The notes under the pieces: generated by a model
The model's database searches: none
What the model was told of the DNA's origin: nothing
The model's input: the letters and a program-made list of their open reading frames with translations, nothing else
Made by a program: the position numbers and the translations under genes
NCBI RefSeq assembly: GCF_024714475.1
Contig: NZ_JAMZMI010000002.1
Location: forward strand, 186,001-250,000
DNA length: 64,000 nt
Origin: Marinoscillum sp. MHG1-6
Lineage (GTDB): Bacteria > Bacteroidota > Bacteroidia > Cytophagales > Cyclobacteriaceae
Direction: 5' to 3'
In this document: positions 1 through 9,729 of the stretch, in pieces
Numbering within the stretch: position 1 is the first letter of the stretch
How the letters are laid out: each line of letters opens with the position of its first letter

Positions 1-3000
1 GTGTAACCGAAATTGACGTTTTTCACTCGAATAAATGACGCGTCAAACACCTGACGATCAGAGGATAACACCCTTGTCCCAGGATCAGCCAATGGCGCTG
101 GATTTAATGCTCCTTCCATTCTGGCGAATGAAGGATCATAGGTGAAAACACCTCCATCACCCATCGTGTAGGTAAGCGGTGATCTCCATGCGTTTTCATA
201 GGGAGCCTGCAGGACGTTCTTCCCTCCTTGCATTCCATATAATTGCCAGGAATCTACCCAAAATAAGTCTCCCCCCTTTTGACCGGTAACAAGGACAGAC
301 AAATCCCATTTGCCATACTTGAAATTGTTGCCAATATTGAAGGTGAAATCCGGATTTGGGTCCCCAATTTTTACATAATCATCAAAATTGATCTGTTGTG
401 TCGGAAGTGGATCCCCATTTTGGTCTACCTCTACTGAGTGATTGACAAATTTTATTTCTCCCGGTGCAGCCCCCTGTATTCCGCTGGCATTAGCTTCTTC
501 CCAATCAGCATAAATTCCGTCGGTTTCAGCCCCCCAGAAAATACCCAATGGTGCACCTTCCATAAAAATAATTGGGTTCGTCCTGGTGAAACCAACTACC
601 GGACCCAGCTGGTACTCTACGTTTGAATTAAGGGCCACCAGCTTATTTTTGTTGATTGAAAAATTGATGGAGCTTGTCCACTCAAACTTCTTGGATACGT
701 AGATATCCCCCCGGATCGACAGGTCAATTCCCTTGTTAGTGATCTCCCCGAAATTGTCAACAATCTCATCGAAACCATTTGAAGCAGGCAACTTGACCAG
801 TTGCAGCAAGTCTCTGGTGTTCTTGAGGTAGGCATCGACCATAATTCTCAATCGCGATTCAAAAAGGTTCAAATCCATTCCAACGTTGTACTGGTCGGTT
901 GTTTCCCACGTCAAATTCGGATTGCTCAAATTACTCTGATAATAGCCGGCAAATAAGGTGTTGTCAAAATTGTAACGGATCGGACTGAGTAACGAAAGCG
1001 ATTGGTATGGCGCTATCGGATTGCTTCCTGTTTGTCCATATGAGGCTCTAAATTTTAAATAAGAAATGGCCTTTAAACCCTTCATGAACTTTTCTTTTGA
1101 GGCGATCCAACCAACACTTATCGAAGGAAAAAAAGCAGATCGCTGATTCTCAGCAAACTTTGAGGAAGCATCCACCCTTGCGTTTAAATCAATGAAATAG
1201 GTTTTCTTATAGTTATAGCCGACCCGCCCAAGCCCGGAAAGAAGTGAAAATTCATTAAACACGCTACGTGGCACAAGGATATCAGTGGCCGACTCAAAAG
1301 TGTAATAAGATGTTTCGTCTGTTCCAAAACCGTATGCCTTGTTGAATAATCGCCTATCATTTGTCTGCTCATATGTACCAATTACAATCCCATCTAAATG
1401 ATGTTTTTTAATGTTTTTCTGATACCTGAGGTTCCCCTCAATGTAACCCTTGGCTCTATCGAAATATGCCTGGGAGGCTTCCCCATTATTTCTTCTTCCG
1501 CGAGTTGTTGTAGTAGGATAATAGGTATCACGAGTATTTCGCTGATAGTTATATGCAGCTTTTAACGTTCCGGTGAAATTGGGATTGAATTTGTAAACAG
1601 TTGATAGAGACTGCAGCATGTTGATTCCCTTCTTTTGATCAACCAATTGGGTAGCAAGTGTGTAGGGATTAGAGACATCATTCCCGTCATTCAGCGACGA
1701 GTAAAGTTCATCTGTTTGTCCGGGTTCGAGCAAATCATATACCGGCTGAAAAAGAATTGCACTGGAAACAACACTTCTCTGATTGAAATACTCTCCATTC
1801 GACGTTGAAGAAGCATTTCCCCAACTCGTTCCCAGGTTGGTTTTGGAGTATATTTTAAGTTTTCTACTCGCATTTCTCGAGGCATTCACATTGAAAGTGA
1901 CACGGTTGAAATTGGAGTTGAGAATAACCCCCTGATTATTCAAGTATCCAAAACTGATGGACGCATCGCCATCTTTTGACCCACCTCTATAGGCAACGTT
2001 TAAAGCATTTGAATACGCCACTCGATAAGTTGCATCTTGCCAATTGTTGTTGATACCGGTAGTCTCGGGAAAAGGAAGCGAGAAAGTGGAGAGCTCAGAA
2101 AAGTTCGTCTCATTAATTTCCTGTGTCCCGTCGAATACCACTCCAGCGCGATTCGGATCTGTGATTCTTACATATAGTTGGTTGAGTGCGGCTTGATTCA
2201 GGTATTCCTCAAATTGCGGGCCTGTAAGCACTGCCAATTCATTACTAACCTGCGACATCGTATGATCGATTACTACATTGAACGTGTGGCTTCCTCCTTC
2301 TTGACTACCGCTTTTTGTAGTAATAATAACCACTCCATTGGCCCCTCGTGCACCATACAATGCCGTGGCAGAGGCATCCTTCATTACCTCTACTTTTTCA
2401 ATATCATTAGGATTTAAAAAGCTTAGCGAGCTCTGTGTCTGGCCACCCGAAGAATTGCCTTCGGCATCTTCTGAAGGATTGATAGGTATTCCATCTACCA
2501 CATAAAGCGGCTGTGTTCCTCCCAAAATGGAATTAGTCCCTCTGATGGCAATACCAATTCCTCCTCCGGGTTCTGAATTTTCACTTACAACCACACCGGC
2601 CATTTGTCCCTGAATGAGACTTTCTATGGAGTTCGTTCTGGCTTGCTTAAGTTGGTCGGCATCAACGCCTACGACAGAACCATTCAAATCCTCCTTGGCT
2701 ACATCAAAATATCCCTGACTGACCACCACGACCTCCTCGAGTTCCTCATAATCCTCTTCCATGACGATCTTCAATTCCTGACCGGTCACGGGCACCTCAA
2801 TCGTTTTCATCCCAATGAAAGAAATGATTAGCACATCTCCCATATTGGCGGCCAGTTCAAACCTACCATCCACGTCGGTAGTAGTTCCGGTACTGGTACC
2901 TTTAATCTGCACAGATGCTCCTGGCAATGTCTCCTGCAGGTCGGGAGACTGCACAATCCCTGTCACCGTTGTTTCTTGCGAAAACAAGACAATGGGGATA

Positions 3001-3029
3001 AATAAGAGTATTATAGTAAACTTCTTCAT
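1..3029 (-). CDS. SusC/RagA-type TonB-dependent receptor, 3' end cut by window edge
   Basis: Outer-membrane glycan importer that works with a SusD lipoprotein, probably encoded just beyond the left edge. The minus-strand frame is open from an ATG at 3029 to the window start (about 1009 codons) with no stop. It begins with a signal peptide (MKKFTIILLFIPIVLFSQ), then a carboxypeptidase-regulatory-like domain (about residues 20-95, TDVDGRFEL), a TonB plug with LYVVDGIPI and ATALYGARGANGVV, and a long beta-barrel region. There is no N-terminal STN domain, unlike the two other SusC proteins in this window. That agrees with control by the HTCS gene three genes away rather than by FecR/sigma. The gap to the upstream glycosidase gene is only 48 bp, so it is probably in the same operon. 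The family is certain; the substrate is inferred from neighbours. Confidence 0.95.
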   Translation of the reverse strand, partial: MKKFTIILLFIPIVLFSQETTVTGIVQSPDLQETLPGASVQIKGTSTGTTTDVDGRFELAANMGDVLIISFIGMKTIEVPVTGQELKIVMEEDYEELEEVVVVSQGYFDVAKEDLNGSVVGVDADQLKQARTNSIESLIQGQMAGVVVSENSEPGGGIGIAIRGTNSILGGTQPLYVVDGIPINPSEDAEGNSSGGQTQSSLSFLNPNDIEKVEVMKDASATALYGARGANGVVIITTKSGSQEGGSHTFNVVIDHTMSQVSNELAVLTGPQFEEYLNQAALNQLYVRITDPNRAGVVFDGTQEINETNFSELSTFSLPFPETTGINNNWQDATYRVAYSNALNVAYRGGSKDGDASISFGYLNNQGVILNSNFNRVTFNVNASRNASRKLKIYSKTNLGTSWGNASSTSNGEYFNQRSVVSSAILFQPVYDLLEPGQTDELYSSLNDGNDVSNPYTLATQLVDQKKGINMLQSLSTVYKFNPNFTGTLKAAYNYQRNTRDTYYPTTTTRGRRNNGEASQAYFDRAKGYIEGNLRYQKNIKKHHLDGIVIGTYEQTNDRRLFNKAYGFGTDETSYYTFESATDILVPRSVFNEFSLLSGLGRVGYNYKKTYFIDLNARVDASSKFAENQRSAFFPSISVGWIASKEKFMKGLKAISYLKFRASYGQTGSNPIAPYQSLSLLSPIRYNFDNTLFAGYYQSNLSNPNLTWETTDQYNVGMDLNLFESRLRIMVDAYLKNTRDLLQLVKLPASNGFDEIVDNFGEITNKGIDLSIRGDIYVSKKFEWTSSINFSINKNKLVALNSNVEYQLGPVVGFTRTNPIIFMEGAPLGIFWGAETDGIYADWEEANASGIQGAAPGEIKFVNHSVEVDQNGDPLPTQQINFDDYVKIGDPNPDFTFNIGNNFKYGKWDLSVLVTGQKGGDLFWVDSWQLYGMQGGKNVLQAPYENAWRSPLTYTMGDGGVFTYDPSFARMEGALNPAPLADPGTRVLSSDRQVFDASFIRVKNVNFGY

Positions 3030-3077
3030 ACTGTATTTTGGTTCGTTGTTCAGTTTAACGTGTTTTGATCTTCTGTT

Positions 3078-4355
3078 TTAGGGTTTTAAACAGGTAAACG
3101 CCAATGCCTCAGCCCGATACACCTCCCATGAGGGTAACTCACCGTTTTCCTCAAAGTAATTGGTGATAAAAGTTTTTGACTCTTTATAAAATGCTGCATG
3201 GGTATACCAAACCTTTTGTTTGTTGCCTTCATCGTCTATCATCCAATAGCCAACATGCTCGTTCGTATTCTTGTCAACTTCATTATTGTATATTTCCCAG
3301 TATAAAATGAATGGGGTGCCCCACTCCAACCCGGTCCTCATCACCCATTTCGATCTTTCATCTTGCTCATCATCCGAATACTTAATCGAGGGACTTCCAT
3401 ATTCACCAATCCAAACACGTTTCCCCGGTGGCAATTCCTCCTTCGGAGCTAACTTGGACGATAAATAATCCAACGCTTCAGATAAATTCGTTTTTAATTC
3501 TTCAGGCGAATCGTATGGGTTAGTTGCATCATAAGAAGAATAAGAGACATAATCCGGATTGATAGCCTCCAAAATGGAATTAGCGACAGTTTGGCTACCC
3601 GGCTCTTCGATGGATTTTTTTACCAGGTTCACTTCAACATAAAAATACACTTCTACACCCTCAGTTTGAAAATCTCTTTTAGCATCATAGATAGCTTTTT
3701 GTCGAGTTCGTACCCATTGAATCATCCCCTCAAGTGTCTTAGGATCAACTTGTTTGGTTCTGTCGTAATGCCATCTTAAATGCCAGTCACCCTCCCAATT
3801 TCCCAGATAGAAAACCTTACCAGTTCCGGCATAGGTAGTTAGGAGATGTTTGGTTAATTCATATAATTCGTCATAGAGGGCCTGCTGATAATTTTCAGGA
3901 TAGCCGCCTATAAATTTGATCTGCGTGGTGTCGTTCTTCTCCCCCTCAGGTTCAGGCGAATACTGAGAAAACCCATACACCCAAATGTGGTAATATTTAA
4001 AATCCATATTCAGCACCTTTTTCATTGAAGGCTCCATGATGGCCAAATCAGTAAGTGATTTGATCTCGTCATTTTTTGGTAAGTCATAATTTTCAGAACA
4101 ATACCTGGGATGCATGGAAAACTTGAGCAGGTTGGATCCCATATTCAATATTTGATCAGCAGTTTCAACCAAATTGGTTTCCTTAGTAAACTTGTATTTA
4201 GGTCCTACAGTTTGAGTGCCAATGGCATAATTAAAATCCTTAAGGCCCTTCTCTAATATCTCATTGCCTCGTTTCTCTTCAGAATTGAAAGAGGTTACTG
4301 ACCATACTAAAAGCACTATCGCGACAATTGGAAAAAATAATCTGACCTTTTTCAT
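3078..4355 (-). CDS. Putative clan GH-A-like glycoside hydrolase, unclassified
   Basis: A 425-residue exported or membrane-anchored protein. Residues 5-22 form a single hydrophobic N-terminal segment with no lipobox cysteine. The body looks like a TIM-barrel glycosidase: NWEGDW (N186-W191) resembles an acid/base position at the end of strand 4, and WIGEYGSPS around E318 resembles a nucleophile at the end of strand 7, followed by an aromatic LYWEIYNNE strand 8. I do not recognise the CAZy family. It lies 79 bp downstream of the HTCS gene and 48 bp upstream of susC, so it is probably one of the glycan-cutting enzymes of this locus. The glycosidase assignment rests on motif resemblance only and the catalytic roles are inferred. 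Confidence 0.6.
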   Translation of the reverse strand: MKKVRLFFPIVAIVLLVWSVTSFNSEEKRGNEILEKGLKDFNYAIGTQTVGPKYKFTKETNLVETADQILNMGSNLLKFSMHPRYCSENYDLPKNDEIKSLTDLAIMEPSMKKVLNMDFKYYHIWVYGFSQYSPEPEGEKNDTTQIKFIGGYPENYQQALYDELYELTKHLLTTYAGTGKVFYLGNWEGDWHLRWHYDRTKQVDPKTLEGMIQWVRTRQKAIYDAKRDFQTEGVEVYFYVEVNLVKKSIEEPGSQTVANSILEAINPDYVSYSSYDATNPYDSPEELKTNLSEALDYLSSKLAPKEELPPGKRVWIGEYGSPSIKYSDDEQDERSKWVMRTGLEWGTPFILYWEIYNNEVDKNTNEHVGYWMIDDEGNKQKVWYTHAAFYKESKTFITNYFEENGELPSWEVYRAEALAFTCLKP

Positions 4356-4434
4356 AACTCAAAATTGATCAGACGTCTCTTTTAAGGAGTTTAAAAGCTG
4401 ACCTAATAGGTTGATAAATGAACCATAATGGGCG

Positions 4435-7400
4435 TTAAGCCCTCTGTTTGGCTTGATATTCGGTCGGTGTCATTCCGAAATGTTTCTTAAACAGCGTACT
4501 GAAATAACGAGGATCATTAAAGCCCGTCTTGTAGGCCACATTGTCTATACGAGCATGTAATTCACTATTCAATAGTTCCTTAGCCTTATTCATTTTTATC
4601 TCCTGGATAAGATCCGAAGGAGATAACCCGGAGATAGATTTGACCTTTCTAAACAAGTTGGATCGACTTAATCCTACCTTTTCGCAGAGCTCGTCAATTG
4701 AAAATTCGTGGTTGGAAATGTTTCCATTAATTATTGCAATCACACTGGATAGCAAGTTTTCCTCAGGGCTTTCAACCCCCCGATTGGATTGACTGGGTTC
4801 TATTTCCTGGTTGAGTTGCTTCCTCTTAAGCAGATTTTTCACGGCAAGTATAAGCACCTGAATGTCAAATGGCTTTTCCAGATAATAGTCAGCACCCACC
4901 TCAAGGCCTGCAACTTTATCATCTGCACCAGCGAGAGCTGTTATTAGTATGACAGGCGTCTGGCGAAAATGACTGTCATATTTTATCATATGGCAAATTT
5001 CCTTTCCGTTCATTCCTGGAAGCATCACATCACTAATGACCATATCCGGTTTTTGATCGAAGAATTTGAATAGCCCCTCTTTTCCGTTATTGGATGTGAT
5101 CACGAAATAGTCAGTAGAAAGAGATTTTTCGATGTAAGAAAGGATATCGGGATTATCTTCAATAACCAGGATTGACTTTTTCCCTTTGATGTTAGATTCT
5201 GTTAGACGGGCAATGCCCTCTGAATTGTCCTCCAATTTTAGTTCATTGAGAGCGAAATGATTTTTTCCATTCAGCATCTCCATGCAAAAGGTCGACCCTT
5301 TGCTTTCCTCAGATGTGCAAGTAAGACTCCCCTTGTGCAAATCAATAATCCGCTTGGAGAGCACCAGTCCAATACCAGTTCCTCGTACTTCATTGACTAG
5401 CGCATTGCTTGCCCTGTGAAAGCGCTCAAAAATTTTATCAATCTGGTTGTCAGGGATCCCTACCCCTGTGTCCTTGATGAAAACCTTCGTATTTGTTTCG
5501 GTACGCTCTACATACAAATTAATTGAGCCTTTATCGCGATTGTATTTGATGGCGTTGGAGACCAAATTGGTGAGCACCCGACCGACCTGCACCTTGTCTC
5601 CCCAAATGGTTAAATCATCAGGCACATCTACGTTCAACTCAATTTCCTTTTGTTCGATCATGATGTGGAAATCCTGAATCGTAGATTTGATCAATTCAGA
5701 AAGATTGAAACTTGTCGCCAGAATGGTCAGCATTTTTCTTTCTGACTTCTGGAAATCCAACAATTCCGTCACATATTCATTCAGATTGCGTGTATATCTG
5801 TTGATAACCTGTACGGATTCCTCCACATTTTGTCTTTTCAAAATTTGATCAGACGCAAGGCGAATAAGGGAAACAGGAGTACGAATATCATGTGCTACAT
5901 CGATGAAGAATTTTATTTTCTCATCACTGATCTTTCGCTCATGTCGGGATATAATGACGGATCTCGCGGCATAGGTCAGTAAAAATACGATGACGGCATA
6001 AATCACGAAGGCCCACCATTTCAACCAGATGGGTTGCTTGATTTTAATATTTAAAAAAACCTCGTTCGATGATTGAACACCGTCTGCACTTACTACAGAT
6101 GCTCTCAACTCATATTTTCCGGGACTTAGGTTTCTGTAAACAATGCTTTGCTGATTATTGGCCATTTGCTCCTGGTCATCAAACCCATCCAATTTCCAGT
6201 TCAACACAAAATCCTTAGACCCGTGCATTTTCAGGTAATCGATATTAAATCTCAAGGTGTTTTGATTATGCAAAAGCTCTATATTCTCGGAAAAATTCAC
6301 TCTTCCAAAACCAAGGTCATCAACAAGGCTGCCATTGATAAATAGGTCTGAAACAAAAATTTTCGGCTCACTATTGTCAACCTCTATCTGATAAGGATCA
6401 AATAATACGGCGCCGTTCGGACCACAAAAGGCAAATCTTCCATCCATAAGTTTTGAACCAGCACCGAACCCAAACTCCTCAACAGTTAGCGCATCCTCTT
6501 TTCCATATTTCCTAAACCAATCCTCCCTGATTTTATATTTAAAAAGCCCCTTTTCTGCAGCAACCCAAAGTTCATTTTCACCATATTGTAACACAGAATA
6601 AACGGCTCCCGACGCATCACTTAATACTCCGATTTGGTTGTAAGTGTTGGTTCTGTAGTCATATCTTGAGAGTCCATTATCGTTAGCAATCCAAAGTACC
6701 TGACTTTTTGGATCAAAATACAAGGAGTAGATATTACTCACCAATGAGTTGTTGAATGTACTTTTTTCAACCGTTCGAGTCTCTGTATCGATCTGGTACA
6801 CTCCCTCAACTGTGCCAACGAGCATTGTTCGATGATCTTTTTTAGAAAATGTTTTCACCTGCCCTGTTCGGTAAGTAGCCACAAGTGAATCACCCAAATA
6901 CTGATGCACCGGACCATCGTTACCTCCTACCCATAAATAATCATCATCCACGTAGGTGGCAAACACTCTCTTAAGTGACTTTAGGTTGGAAGGTCTGGTT
7001 GTACCATTTTTAAATTCAATGACCCCCTCCCCGTAAGTGCCCAGTAGCATTTTATTTCGATAATATGCGATACTCAGTACGGGCAAAATGGCCCCCTTTT
7101 GGCCTACATTGAAATTCTCCCAATTGCCCTGGAGATCCCTTCGGCTTAGCCCGTCCTCGGTACCGAACCAGAGATTACCATAATTATCCTGATAGATGGA
7201 TCGGATAGCGTCATTGTTAATGGTGTTAGAACTGTACCGCTGATGAAAAATATTAATAAACCGATTTGACTGTCGGTAAAGGACATTCAACCCTATCTCG
7301 CCAATGCCCAACCATATTCCATCCTGATCATCAACAAACATGGTGGTAATGCTGTTTTGAGACAATGCGTTTTCTCCATCAGGGTCATATGACACCTCTG

Positions 7401-8220
7401 CTTTCAGATGACCTAGTCGATCAGTGATAAAAAATCCTTTTCTATCCACAGCGATCAAAACATCGCCTTGCTTATCAATGGCTATATCTCTAACCGAAAG
7501 CTGATTTTCACTAGTGAAGTTAACCTTGTTTACCTGACCATCTTTGAGACGATAGAGTCCATTGTTTTCCGTTCCGATCCAAATGGCTCCGTTAGGGTCA
7601 ATTTCAAAATCAAGGATATCAATGCCTTTTAAGAGTATCTCGATGGACGACAAATCACCGTCTTCATTTCGAACCATTCTGTGTAGACCTTTGGAGGTTG
7701 AGAGGTAGATTGTTGAACCGACCTGCTCAATCCGCCGAATAAAGGTCAGATTTTGGTGCTTCTTTTCACTGACTTGGCTTGTCTGGAAATCATATAGATA
7801 AAACCCATCTATAGTGCCGATAATTAATAACTGATCATCTAACCCGGAAAGGGTAGTCAGCGTCTCTCCGGGTAAATTGAGCTTCTGTTCCCAGCGATCA
7901 CCCTTATAGTCGTACTGGAAGATCTGTCCGCTTTTGAATACAGCCAAAAAATACCCTTGAAAATGAATCAACTTCATCACACTGGGATCTGAAGCTACCT
8001 GATCCAAATCGAACCAATATTTCTTGAGAGACATGCCCGAGAATCTTGTCAGGCCATTTGCTGTGGCACACCACATATAACCAAGGCTATCACGCTCTAT
8101 GTCATAAACGCGTCCATTTGAGAGGCCATCCGAGACAGAAATATGCTTTACCTGAAAGTATGGCTGGCTATTTCCTGTAAGGAGTATTACGGTAAATACC
8201 AATACGAGGAGAGCTCTCAT
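4435..8220 (-). CDS. Hybrid two-component system sensor/regulator (HTCS)
   Basis: A one-protein signalling system that senses a glycan fragment in the periplasm and activates PUL transcription. Domain order over 1261 residues: signal peptide (1-18), two seven-bladed propellers of Reg_prop repeats (about 25-640, such as LWFGTEDGLSR), Y_Y_Y domain (about 655-730), one membrane segment (about 735-756), histidine kinase with H-box VAHDIRTPVS (H777), HATPase (about 875-990, with GVGIPDNQIDKIF), receiver domain with phosphoacceptor D1064 (ISDVMLPGMNG), and a C-terminal AraC-type HTH (about 1160-1258). All key residues are present, so it should be functional. It sits inside the row of structural genes (27 bp after the sulfatase gene) rather than at the edge, and may be co-transcribed with its own targets. 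Confidence 0.97.
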   Translation of the reverse strand: MRALLVLVFTVILLTGNSQPYFQVKHISVSDGLSNGRVYDIERDSLGYMWCATANGLTRFSGMSLKKYWFDLDQVASDPSVMKLIHFQGYFLAVFKSGQIFQYDYKGDRWEQKLNLPGETLTTLSGLDDQLLIIGTIDGFYLYDFQTSQVSEKKHQNLTFIRRIEQVGSTIYLSTSKGLHRMVRNEDGDLSSIEILLKGIDILDFEIDPNGAIWIGTENNGLYRLKDGQVNKVNFTSENQLSVRDIAIDKQGDVLIAVDRKGFFITDRLGHLKAEVSYDPDGENALSQNSITTMFVDDQDGIWLGIGEIGLNVLYRQSNRFINIFHQRYSSNTINNDAIRSIYQDNYGNLWFGTEDGLSRRDLQGNWENFNVGQKGAILPVLSIAYYRNKMLLGTYGEGVIEFKNGTTRPSNLKSLKRVFATYVDDDYLWVGGNDGPVHQYLGDSLVATYRTGQVKTFSKKDHRTMLVGTVEGVYQIDTETRTVEKSTFNNSLVSNIYSLYFDPKSQVLWIANDNGLSRYDYRTNTYNQIGVLSDASGAVYSVLQYGENELWVAAEKGLFKYKIREDWFRKYGKEDALTVEEFGFGAGSKLMDGRFAFCGPNGAVLFDPYQIEVDNSEPKIFVSDLFINGSLVDDLGFGRVNFSENIELLHNQNTLRFNIDYLKMHGSKDFVLNWKLDGFDDQEQMANNQQSIVYRNLSPGKYELRASVVSADGVQSSNEVFLNIKIKQPIWLKWWAFVIYAVIVFLLTYAARSVIISRHERKISDEKIKFFIDVAHDIRTPVSLIRLASDQILKRQNVEESVQVINRYTRNLNEYVTELLDFQKSERKMLTILATSFNLSELIKSTIQDFHIMIEQKEIELNVDVPDDLTIWGDKVQVGRVLTNLVSNAIKYNRDKGSINLYVERTETNTKVFIKDTGVGIPDNQIDKIFERFHRASNALVNEVRGTGIGLVLSKRIIDLHKGSLTCTSEESKGSTFCMEMLNGKNHFALNELKLEDNSEGIARLTESNIKGKKSILVIEDNPDILSYIEKSLSTDYFVITSNNGKEGLFKFFDQKPDMVISDVMLPGMNGKEICHMIKYDSHFRQTPVILITALAGADDKVAGLEVGADYYLEKPFDIQVLILAVKNLLKRKQLNQEIEPSQSNRGVESPEENLLSSVIAIINGNISNHEFSIDELCEKVGLSRSNLFRKVKSISGLSPSDLIQEIKMNKAKELLNSELHARIDNVAYKTGFNDPRYFSTLFKKHFGMTPTEYQAKQRA

Positions 8221-8247
8221 TTTTCAATATTGATGAAACCAAAAATT

Positions 8248-9729
8248 CTATTCCTTCAGTGCTTGTCTTAGCCACCAATCCCTATCAGGGTTGTATTTAT
8301 ATTGCTCCTTTAACTGCTCTAATTGCATTCTTAAAGAGGCCTCAAGCGAATCATATTCCGCTATTTCTATCAGATTGTTCATTTCACCCGGGTCATTGAC
8401 CAAATCGTACAACTCATCTATATCATTTTCTAAATCATTATCTACCAGTTTGTATTGATCTGTACGAATAGCCAGCATATTGGGTCCTGCGTATGGATAC
8501 TCATCGTCCACATAATACTCAAACATAAATGATGATCTCCAGTCAGTTGATTTGCCAGCTAATAATTCCCTCATCGATTCTCCTTGCATGTAAGCAGGAA
8601 TTTCAACACCTGCGTAATCCAATATCGTAGGGGCCATATCAATATTCAGACACATGTCATTTATCTTACTATTCGGAGCAATGGTTTTTGGATGGCGCAT
8701 AATCAATGGCATCCTGATGGAATTCTCATAGGCAATCCGTTTGTCCCAGTAGGTGTGCTCCCCCATAAAATAACCATTGTCACTACTAAAGATAATGATT
8801 GTGTTGTCCAACTCTCCAATTTCTTCCAACTTAGCTAGCACTCTCCCCAAAGATTCATCTACGGACTTTAGACATCTCAGGAGCCTCATAAACTTATCTC
8901 CCTTAATTGGCCAGTCTTTTACCGGCAAAGAAGGTACTGGCATGTAGCTTTTCCATTCACTATCGTAAGCTTTAATTCTCTGCCACTCCGGTTTGCCCGA
9001 AAAGGTTTCTAAATGGCTGTCAAATGGGGGCGTTGGTAATGAATAGCTGCTATAAAGTTGCTCATGCCTGGGAGCAGGAGAATGATCTTCATGTACGCTT
9101 TTATGCCAAAGATTAAGGTAAAATGGTTTATTGGAATCTCTGTTCTTTTCCAACCAGTTAACTGCCTTATCGGTCAAAATATCCGTCATGTATCCGGTTT
9201 CCCGGTATTCTTCCCCGTTATCATTTACCATCGGATCAAAATACGCTCCCTGTCCTATGAAACTGTACCAATAGTCAAATCCAGGCCTGATGTGATCCTT
9301 TCCCTTCAGATGAGCCATGTGAATTTTTCCTATGTGAGCCGTCTGATATCCGGATTTTTGAAGATGTACACTTATTGGCGGCAGTTCTTTCCAATTTGGA
9401 TCCACATGGGCATTATTTTGATTTACACCATGCACATGCGGATAGGTTCCGGTCAGAAACGATCCTCTGGATGGGGAACAAATAGATTGCGTACAGAAAA
9501 AGTTGTTGAACAAAACTCCTTCACCTGCTAGCCGGTCCATATTTGGGGTCTGCAAAAAGGAATAACGTCCATTAATTCCCAGTGCGTCAAACGGCTGATC
9601 ATCCACCAAAATGAAAAGGAAATTGGGTCGATCATCGTTATCATTCCCATTTTTAACCTGAGCACAAGAGGAACAAAAAATGACCAGTATCAATGCGGGC
9701 AAATGCTTCGTGATTATTTGAATATCCAT
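8248..9729 (-). CDS. S1-family sulfatase, lipoprotein
   Basis: Removes sulfate esters from glycans. The formylglycine motif CSPSRGSFLTG is intact; its cysteine is residue 84 from the chosen start and is converted to formylglycine by a maturase not in this window. The N-terminal metal-binding acidic pair is in LVDDQP, and SSDNGYFMGEH and WDKR follow the usual S1 layout. I chose the ATG at 9729 because MDIQIITKHLPALILVIFCSSC forms a proper lipoprotein signal (split here: hydrophobic core then CSSC). An in-frame ATG at 9768 would lengthen the overlap with the upstream symporter gene to 55 bp and spoil the signal. Even so it overlaps the symporter end by 16 bp, which indicates co-transcription. 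The S1 subfamily and sulfated sugar cannot be told by eye. Confidence 0.95.
   Translation of the reverse strand: MDIQIITKHLPALILVIFCSSCAQVKNGNDNDDRPNFLFILVDDQPFDALGINGRYSFLQTPNMDRLAGEGVLFNNFFCTQSICSPSRGSFLTGTYPHVHGVNQNNAHVDPNWKELPPISVHLQKSGYQTAHIGKIHMAHLKGKDHIRPGFDYWYSFIGQGAYFDPMVNDNGEEYRETGYMTDILTDKAVNWLEKNRDSNKPFYLNLWHKSVHEDHSPAPRHEQLYSSYSLPTPPFDSHLETFSGKPEWQRIKAYDSEWKSYMPVPSLPVKDWPIKGDKFMRLLRCLKSVDESLGRVLAKLEEIGELDNTIIIFSSDNGYFMGEHTYWDKRIAYENSIRMPLIMRHPKTIAPNSKINDMCLNIDMAPTILDYAGVEIPAYMQGESMRELLAGKSTDWRSSFMFEYYVDDEYPYAGPNMLAIRTDQYKLVDNDLENDIDELYDLVNDPGEMNNLIEIAEYDSLEASLRMQLEQLKEQYKYNPDRDWWLRQALKE

Noticed and set aside
9058-9531. 157-codon plus-strand frame opposite the sulfatase gene
   Set aside because: Entirely antisense to a well-supported coding region; shadow of its codon usage.
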